Shown here one piece after another: positions 57,087 to 64,000 of a DNA stretch of 64,000 nucleotides. The notes under the pieces were generated by a model, which was not told where the DNA came from, searched no databases, and saw nothing but the letters and a program-made list of their open reading frames with translations. The DNA comes from Cladobotryum mycophilum (Eukaryota; Ascomycota; Sordariomycetes; Hypocreales; Hypocreaceae), in contig CM071589.1 of the NCBI GenBank assembly GCA_036429605.1, positions 6,014,001-6,078,000 on the forward strand. Reading direction: 5' to 3'. The translations under genes were made by a program, and so were the position numbers. Numbering within the stretch: position 1 is the first letter of the stretch; each line of letters opens with the position of its first letter.

Positions 57087-57521
57087 ACATGATTTGATTT
57101 GGATAATTGCGGCGTTTTGCATTTGGAGCGAGCAAGTTGATTTAGAATTGATGAGATATTACGAGATATGATTGAGGGAGTTTTATATTGTATTGTCCTT
57201 CTTCTTCCTTTTTCCTTTTTGCCTTTTTCATCTTTTCTTCTGTTTTTGTTCTTTTAGATTTAGATATAGGTTGGCCGATTTATATAATAAAGAAGCATAT
57301 CGTCATTCGATCAAGGTCTACCAACTCTACGTAAGATAACAGATGCTGTCCATGGTGCGTAAATTACGAGGGGAGATGTAGGTATTTATCTCACAAATTT
57401 GCCTAAACGACAGACATCCCCCCTATGCAAGTTAGAACATACTTTGGAAGCTACCTCAACTTCTGTAATATTTTCAACATGTCATTTCCCACCTCTCTTT
57501 TACACACCATTCCCCCAACCC
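57087..57521. other. Convergent 3' region
   Basis: 435 bp between two converging genes, with T-rich tracts. No gene. Confidence 0.4.
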
Positions 57522-58204
57522 TCATCGACTCTGTGAAGCACGTCGTCCCTCCCTCGACTCCCTATTCAATCGCTCCTCGGCCACCTTTGTCATTGCCGTC
57601 TTCAGCTCATTGATACACGCCATAAACGTCTTGCCATGCCACCCCAGTATAGCATGCACCCTCTCCATGCTCCACGAGGGTCCGCTGCGCGCCTGAAAGG
57701 GGATCTCCTCGCGCCGCATGTCGACCATGAGGCGGCACAGGGCGTCGTACCGCTCTGCCACGGGGCCGCGGGGCCCGGTGACGGGGACTTGGAGGTCGTA
57801 GTCTATGATGCAGGATTGGAGGACGCGGGCTTCTTCTCGGTTGAGGGACTTGTCCGCCTGGATGAGGGTGCGGGGTTGCATGATCCAGTTCATGGCCGAG
57901 TAGACGGCCGTCTTGGGGTCAAAGCAGAAGAGGTGCGATTTACTGGTCTCTTGCTCCCATGGCTGGAGGTGCTTGCAGCGGAGCGTCTGCCCACCCCTCC
58001 GCACGACGCGGGGGTAAGGGGGGTTGTCTGGCGTGGGGCACCAGCAGCGGGTGCGCTGGATGTGCTCGGGAGGGGGAGGTAGACGAGACCGGTGGGGAGG
58101 TAGGATAGGCGGGTGAGGAGGTTTTGCATGGTGATGGAGAGGATGGCTTCGCGGAGGTCGTGGTAGAAGGGGTAGTCGAGGGAGGGGTTGGGGTTGGGAG
58201 GCAT
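57522..58204 (-). CDS. Conserved hypothetical protein (one apparent frameshift)
   Basis: ATG at 58204 (MPPNPNPSLDYPFYHDLREA). The first 45 residues are in one frame up to TGLVYLPP and the rest (EHIQRTRCWCPTPDNPPYPRVVRRGG, HLFCFDPKTAVYSAMNWIMQP, ILGWHGKTFMACINELKTAM) are in the next. The switch is exactly at the five-base run 58072-58076. One added C gives 227 residues without a stop. Several Cys and Trp are present (RTRCWC) but no known domain. The overall open frame after correction and codon bias support a real gene. Confidence 0.65.
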
Positions 58205-58972
58205 GGTGAGGGTGAGGTTTTCCTTTCTTTCTTTTCTTTCCTCCTTTCCTTCTTTCCTTCTTTCTTTCTTTTTTTTTTTTTTGGGGGGGGGGGGGGCTTT
58301 GTTGATGGGTGGTGAGTGATGGGCAGTGTTTGGATGTGGATAGGGGGTTATGTCTATAGCTTAGATTAGGTCGTATAGGAGAAGCAAGTAAAGTCAAGTC
58401 AATGAGGGAAGCAAAGACTTGGAGATGTAAAGAGTAGATTCTTATATATTCTTGCCCCCGTGGTGTGTAGATGCTTATTGCCAAGTAGTATTTATAACTC
58501 CTTATATCGAATGTTAGGGGGCATCAACTAGGAGTGTGATATTGCTACTAGCTTTCTCTATGCCTTGTCACAGATATCTATTGACATGTCCGTGAATCAC
58601 GGAGAAGAGTTCTCGTTAATCAGGGGCATGGCATTCATAACTCCTCATCACTAGACAACCCTCATATTCCCAAATGCCAATAGTACATTAGGTAGCAACG
58701 CCAAATATCAAGTAGCAACACGAATAATAACCGCAGCATTCAATCAAGATGTATCCCGCACCGACATTCGAGATTATTCATACCATCTCCTAATGTTGAA
58801 TTCACTCTTCTATCGACTTCAATACCCTATTAAACACCATACCCAACGCCATTCATCCCATCGTTTTCATAATCACATGATTCCCGTCGCTCCAAAATGA
58901 TCGCTCAAATGTGAATAATGCCCAAAAAGAAAAAAAGAAAAAAAAACCCAATAAAAAACCCCTAGGAGAAAA
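58205..58972. other. Intergenic with polypyrimidine-T14-G14 tract
   Basis: Promoter side of the hypothetical gene and 3' flank of the transcription factor gene. The first 100 bp hold the tract listed separately. No gene seen. Confidence 0.5.
58219..58296 (+). repeat. Long pyrimidine tract ending in T14 then G14
   Basis: TTTCC/TTTCT repeats pass into 14 T (58269-58282) directly joined to 14 G (58283-58296), about 15 bp upstream of the start codon side of the minus-strand gene at 58204. Such a tract can form triplex or G-quadruplex structures and is also a place where sequencing fails. Confidence 0.7.
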
Positions 58973-61642
58973 TCATCTGGATCCTCCCAATAACATATCT
59001 TTACACACCCGTAGTCTCTCTCGAGCTTCGAGTAACAATTCCGTATCCGCCTCCTCGAGTATCTCCTCCATGACTTCCAAGAGCTCCGGCAAGCCTTCGT
59101 GTAGCACGGCCGCCGCCTTTTCGTCCAGCTCTAGAAGCGAAGCCACGCTGGATACGTACTCCACCATGCGAGCGTAACTGCTATGACCCATTTGCGACGT
59201 CTGCAACGGAAACCCTTTCCCCGGAGGACGCCCTAGCGCTTGCACAAACGCCCATATAGCAAGCACTGCATAATACATGATCCACGGTCGGTGCGGATCG
59301 GTCTCGTTTCGTATGGAGTATTGAATAGCAGGATGATCAGGACTGTTGCGACGCCTTGGGTGGGGGTCGACAAGTACGCGATACAGCAGCTTAAAGGCAT
59401 GAAGAATCGCATGACGAGTCGACGCCTGCTTCGCCCAAGAAGTCATGCGTTTCACAGCATTAGCATAATCCCTCGACGACACTTTGCGTCCCAGAAGCCG
59501 TTTGGCGCCGGAATAAACCTGGCAGTCGACAATATCGGCATGCAGGCTAATATGCGCGAGATGATACAAAACCGAAGCGCTATTTATCGGTCCATTGGAT
59601 ATGCCCCTGCCCGGGGCATCAGACAGGGAATCCGACATGGCGACGTCGAAGCTGCCCTTCCAGCTATCAAACGCCTTGAGCAGCATCTTCCGCCAGTTGT
59701 CCTGGGTGTCCAGCGATGGCGTTCGCAAATCCAGCCATTTCAAGTGCGTTTCCCTATGACTCAGATGCCAACCGACACTCAAAAGACCCGAGATAATAAT
59801 CATCCGGCCAAACGAATGTGTCTTGACTTCTTTACCGTGCAGGGCGCTCTTGAGACCGTCTAGAAAGGATACTTGCTTGACGCCATACATGCGAAAGTTG
59901 GCATCCAGCTGGCGAACGACGTCGGGGCTATTCGCTGTCCAAAGATTGTCGTCACAGGGAAGTGGGAGTCGTATCTCGTGGGCAGCCATATCCGCGGCAT
60001 GGCCGAACATGGCGGCATGAATAATGTCAAGCATAAACGCCGCAAACACCACCCTGTGCATGGACTCCGTCTCCGCCCACCGTGTCCACCACGTTCGCGA
60101 ATCCAAGGCAATATTGGGCGTGTGTCGATCTGTTCCTAGATTATCCGGCTCGGGTGGTGATTCGCTGCCGGTTCTCCCTATCAATGGGCTCCCACGTCTC
60201 AGCAACGTTAAGAAAGCCGGATGATAAATATGTGCCCTCTCGTGTAGCTTCCTAGAGGAGAAGAGCTTCTCATAAAACTCAAGTAATAATAAAGCCTGTG
60301 CGACCCAGAGGCTCGCAGGGGGCGGAATCATCAGAGGTCAAAATCTCCCATCGCACACACGAAATGATGACATCTGCAAACGGGCCGTACTCTGCCAGTT
60401 GTCCTGTCGTATCCCGATTCCGTAAAGAAGACGCCCCCAAAGCCAGCATTACAAGGAGCAAGAAAATCGGACACCGATTCGGTGAAAAGGTATGCTGATG
60501 TATAATAGGGAGTCGGGGGAGATGTTTTCCCAAAATTCCTTGAAACAGTCTCTCATCATGTCGAGATTGAGGGCCGGCATGTCACCTCCACTCTCGAGGA
60601 CCAGAGTCGGCATCTTGGCTTCATAAGTAGGCTGCTTTTTACGGAACATTTGAAACCATTGAAGAAGCTCCTTCCGCCTAGATTCCGAAATCCAATCATC
60701 AGAGCTCTCCGTATGTCGAGAAGGTTGATCCATTGGCGATAGGCTGGTCAGCGATTCATAGTCGTAGTGAATATTATTGTTGAACGTGGACTCTAAGCCC
60801 CCTCAAGGAAGGGTAGACTGGCCATGCTAAACTCGTTGTATGATGTCTGGGGGTCAAATAGCCAGGCGGCAAAGTTTCCCTGAACCAAGGCATCATCCGA
60901 GGGATACGGAACACCGCCAAAGGATACCATGCCAGAAGAATCCGGCATGGTGACCGTGGGATCGGTGTCGTAGAAGTTGGACCGGTGTCGCATCACGTTG
61001 GCCGGTGCTGAGCGCTCGTCAAGTGATGATGCCCATGTTGAACTCTGGCTCGCCCTACCTGTCAGGGCGTGGTTCAGTGATGTCGGAGTTGCGGCGGTGT
61101 TGGATTCGGGTGTCAATAGGATCGCAGCGTCATGCGGGCCAGAAGACGCGGCCGGTATCGGGTTGTACGACGGTTGCGACGGCTGTGATCGCGCGATACT
61201 GCTGCGGTGAGACGGAGAAGTCACAGGAGCGTCGCCTCCTACTTCGAAACTCGGGATGCGATTCCTCGGGGTGTACGTAGATGTGTGGCGCTTCTTGTGT
61301 CGCGATAAGAGGTCAAGTCGCACGAACTTCTGGTCGCAATCGCCAACGTCGCATCGGTAAATCTCTCTAGGATTATCTGCGTAAAAGGATCGCGGTCAAT
61401 TGATTTGCCCTCCAATTAGTCATGGATTGTTCATCATACATACGGTTCAGTTGATGCCGCTGAAGATGTTCGGCTCTCGAGTAGATCTTGTCGCACCCGG
61501 AATGCTCGCAGTGAAACCGTCTTGGCGCGCCCTTGCGACTGGCGCGCTTGTAACCGGCTGTGCTACCGTTGTTACTACTGCTGCTATTGTTGTTGGTCGA
61601 GCCGGCAGTAGCAAAAGGAGTCGAAGGCTGTGGCGACGCCAT
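58973..61642 (-). CDS. C2H2 zinc-finger / fungal_trans transcription factor (three apparent homopolymer frameshifts)
   Basis: Exon 1 61642-61444, intron 61377-61443 (GTATGT...ACGCAG), exon 2 61376-58973. Two C2H2 fingers at the N-terminus: FHCEHSGCDKIYSRAEHLQRHQLNH and YRCDVGDCDQKFVRLDLLSRHKKRH, split by the intron. A Ser/Pro-rich linker follows, then the fungal_trans domain (PF04082) with LPIIHQHTFSP, CPIFLLLVMLALGASSLR and ASLWVAQALLLLEFYEKLFSSRKLHERAH. The reading frame changes at C/G runs 60798-60802 (add one), 60515-60519 (add one) and 60318-60322 (remove one). With these the gene is exactly 868 codons and all family blocks line up. It probably controls metabolism genes; the target is unknown. 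Confidence 0.85.
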
Positions 61643-62518
61643 CCATTCATATACTCATTGCTGGCCCGGAAGTGAAACCCGAACCTCGCATAAAAGGATT
61701 TCGTTGCTTTTGCGCTCGTACCTCTGCAGCACCAGAATGGACCCCGGCCTCGATATCTGGCATGCGATTTGACGTTGAATGGTGGATGAAGAATGAAAGG
61801 GTCCAGCGCTGGCGTTACGCGGGGACCCGGCAATTTTCCATGTTCTTTCTCTTCTTTCTGGGGGCATGACCCCCATTCAATGTTTCTCCGTGGCGCCCTC
61901 TGTGGGGGTCAGCTCAGTCTTTGAATTCTTCCATCAGTCACAATCATCTCAATGCTACGTAACACTCAACGGCATGACGTGAGAAATGCTTCAAACTCTC
62001 AACATTCTTTGTCTGTTTCTTCAACTCAAATTCTTCTTTGTTCCACTATCGAGCGGTATTAGACACAGCTGAATGGAAAACTTGACTCGAGACACGTAGA
62101 GCGGCATCTCCCATGGCGAATTCCCATCTTCTCCGAGGTCTCGAACTATCAGGAGATGAGGCATAAGCATTCTAATTGCAAGCCGAATCTACCGCATCTC
62201 GGAGGCATAAGGCTACTCCATAACTCCATCTTTTTAATCTCCCCAGATGCACGCACCTGCTAGCTTGCTACCAACAAGCATTTAGTCCCAGTGTCACCAG
62301 GTCCCCCTGAAGAAGCTGTATTCCCGGGAGCTCGGCGAAGCTCCAATAACGCCATTTTGGAATACCTATCGGAACTCGGCCAATTCACGGTTGCACATAC
62401 TCGTCTTCGTTCGCAAAGAGTTCTGCCACCCAGAGCCTCCCGATAGGCATGGAATACCGGTCATCAAGTAAGGTTCGTATCTTCGTGTATGCAATTTCGT
62501 TGCCAGACTTTTTATTCG
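61643..62518. other. Intergenic between transcription factor and yar1
   Basis: No supported gene. The left part is the transcription factor promoter. Confidence 0.4.
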
Positions 62519-63198
62519 TTATGCCGCCGTTGAAGGCACCTCTTTCTCCTCTTCAGCATCCTCCTCCTCCTGCTCCTCCTCCAACTTGACCGACTCAACC
62601 GCTCCGTTCAGTCCACTCTCCTGGTTCTTTTCTTCAAGCATACCAGCTGAGGCAAGGAAGAATTGTGCCACCTCGGTGTGGTTGTTGAAGTGTGCCAGGT
62701 CCAGGGGAACGTAGTTGCGCTCATTCGCGAGAGCTGGTAAAGCGCCATGCTCCATCAAAAGCTTTACTGCGTCCAAATGGCCGCCAAGAGCAGCCCAATG
62801 AAGACCAGTATTTCCATGCTCATTGGCATCATCGAGAAAAGCCTGCTTCTCCTCCTTTGGTCTTCCATCAAAAGATTGAATGAGCTTGCGGACAATCTCT
62901 AGCCGGACGTCAGTATCGTATGCCAGACGTTACATTCATCTTCAAATGTGTGATTCAGGGCAATCAACTGTGTGCTTCCAAGGACATGTTCAAATAGCAT
63001 ACCTAAATGGCCATTTCCTGTCGCCATGTGCAGTGTGGTCGACTTTCCCTCATCCTTGGCAGCCAGGAGAATCTCAGCTGGTGAGACCTTCTCACGCTCG
63101 GCCAAAGCATTTAATGTTTCTGTCAAGTCTGCATCCTCGCCAGCACGGGCGAAATAGATGAGATCATCAATCTCGTCTTCTGTGAGTTTTGGCGCCAT
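62519..63198 (-). CDS. yar1: Yar1-type ankyrin protein, 40S ribosome biogenesis
   Basis: Yeast Yar1 chaperones Rps3 during 40S subunit assembly. Exon 1 63198-63003, intron 62899-63002 (104 nt, GTATGC...GGCTAG), exon 2 62898-62519; 191 residues, near the usual 200. It begins MAPKLTEDEIDDLIYFARAGE, a conserved start of Yar1. Ankyrin repeats: TTLHMATGNGHLEIVRKLI, GNTGLHWAALGGHLDAVKLLMEHGALP, NYVPLDLAHFNNHTEVAQFFL. An acidic tail (LEEEQEEEDAEEEKE) ends it, as in Yar1. Annotated as Yar1 by length, start, repeat number and acidic tail. Confidence 0.88.
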
Positions 63199-63472
63199 GG
63201 TGTATTGCCTTGAACAGACTCTTTTGTGCGAGGATACAAAATTTTAATCAAACTTCGTTGATGAGGGGACTGTGTGGGCTTTCAACCCCGCGATTTTCGC
63301 ACAGTATGATTTTTGGCTTGTATAGGGTAGGTGCCAAAACGGTGGATATTTCCCAATAGTTAAAGCAGTTCCGAGTCTGAGAGCATCTGCGTCAATTCTG
63401 CATCAAGCCACTCGGCGATGCTTCCTGCTTCATCAAGCCATTGGATTTCTGCCTTGATTCCCATCATGAGCA
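63199..63472. other. Short intergenic between yar1 and spo11
   Basis: 274 bp holding the yar1 promoter and spo11 3' flank. Nothing else seen. Confidence 0.35.
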
Positions 63473-64000
63473 TTAGCTGAAGTTGCCGTCTAAGTTGGGG
63501 GCCTCGTGGTCTTCCGCAGAAAAGCTTGCCGTCTTCTCAAGGATACGAACGGCTTGTTTTCGGTCCCGTGAGGAAAGAAGTGATATTGGATCCCGGCAGT
63601 CTGTGGATGAGATTGAATTTTTGGAAGTCTTGCTTGCTATTGAAGACTGAGCATCGGCTGGCGTTGAGTCACCCAACAACGGCCCTAAACATGGCGTATC
63701 ACTCTGGAGTTGCAATACTTGTCCCGCCTTGATACCTAACAAGCGAATGCTTGAAATCGTGGCATCCGGTTCCTGTCCTGAAAGATCTGCCCCGAAGCGG
63801 TAGCAACGAAAGATGTTGAGTCCGTCTGGGTCAAAATCTACCAGGACAAGTATGGGCATTTGTGGTCTGTTCACCTGAACCAGACGTAGAAATGAAAGTG
63901 TAATCAGATCCGGGTATCCTTTGGCCTTTTGAGAATTAGCACATCAGAGCGCCGGCGCAAGGACAAATGGCTGCTTGCCGTTATAAGTAGTCCTGGGCCA
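63473..64000 (-). CDS. spo11: SPO11 meiotic topoisomerase-like protein, C-terminal part (5' end beyond window)
   Basis: SPO11 is the type VI topoisomerase A-like transesterase that makes meiotic double-strand breaks. Seen on the minus strand: exon end 64000-63979 (GPGLLIT), intron 63926-63978 (53 nt), exon 63925-63473. The Toprim part reads AKGYPDLITLSFLRLVQ then PILVLVDFDPDGLNI, holding the conserved DxD that binds Mg2+. SIRLLGIKAGQVLQL and RDRKQAVRILE are also usual for the family. The catalytic Tyr region lies further right, outside the window. The intron starts GCAAGC, not GT, so it is GC-AG. Stop TAA at 63473-63475. Confidence 0.85.

Noticed and set aside
1..64000. CRISPR array, bacterial operon or prophage
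   Set aside because: Spliced genes, an intron-containing tRNA and fungal families make this nuclear fungal DNA. No direct-repeat array with spacers was seen.

Overview
The window is nuclear DNA of a filamentous ascomycete, most likely a sordariomycete close to Hypocreales. The evidence is short GT-AG introns (mostly 43-105 nt) with CTAAC-type branch sites, pyrimidine-rich leaders, an intron-containing tRNA-Tyr, and typical Pezizomycotina families: HET, C2H2-NACHT-ankyrin, BIM1-like copper proteins, DUF1996, the fungal rhodopsin family, and an HR-PKS. I cannot fix the genus from the sequence alone.

Layout. 1-2,312: auxilin-like Swa2 (minus strand, runs off the window). 2,913-3,002: tRNA-Tyr(GTA). 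4,063-4,503: a MITE-like element with perfect 44-bp terminal inverted repeats. 7,632-9,507: secreted DUF1996 protein. 10,239-12,911: large single-pass membrane protein. 13,302-14,236: pICln. 15,090-15,817: decayed 2EXR gene. 17,063-18,625: secreted alpha-amylase. 20,447-21,245: LPMO-like secreted protein. 22,375-23,265: NmrA-like protein. 23,432-30,909: a divergent pair, a C2H2-NACHT-ankyrin STAND protein and a DUF7580-like/alpha-beta hydrolase fusion. 31,647-36,679: SDR, HSL-type esterase and HET protein. 37,202-41,925: a head-to-head scar of a truncated FAD oxidoreductase and a 5'-truncated polyketide synthase (MT-psiKR-KR-ACP-R). 42,368-43,453: aldoxime dehydratase. 44,438-45,874: rhodopsin-family membrane protein. 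46,897-58,204: small secreted or conserved proteins plus enzymes (BIM1-like, Cys-rich secreted, PEP-mutase family, GNAT, PAF-AH-like). 58,973-61,642: C2H2/fungal_trans transcription factor. 62,519-63,198: Yar1. 63,473-64,000: SPO11 C-terminus.

How it works together. The flanks hold conserved housekeeping genes: Swa2 (clathrin uncoating), pICln (snRNP assembly), Yar1 (40S biogenesis) and SPO11 (meiotic breaks). The middle, about 23-43 kb, is accessory: incompatibility or immunity-type genes next to the wreck of a secondary-metabolism locus, with several in-frame TAG codons. Secreted carbohydrate-active and copper-related proteins suggest a saprotroph or host-associated lifestyle.

Caveat. At ten places a conserved gene changes frame exactly at a mononucleotide run of 4-7 bases. 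Nine are fixed by adding one base and one by removing one (or adding two). After these corrections every affected complete gene has a length divisible by three. I read most of these as consensus errors in homopolymers, not as biology. The in-frame stop codons are separate and may be real decay.
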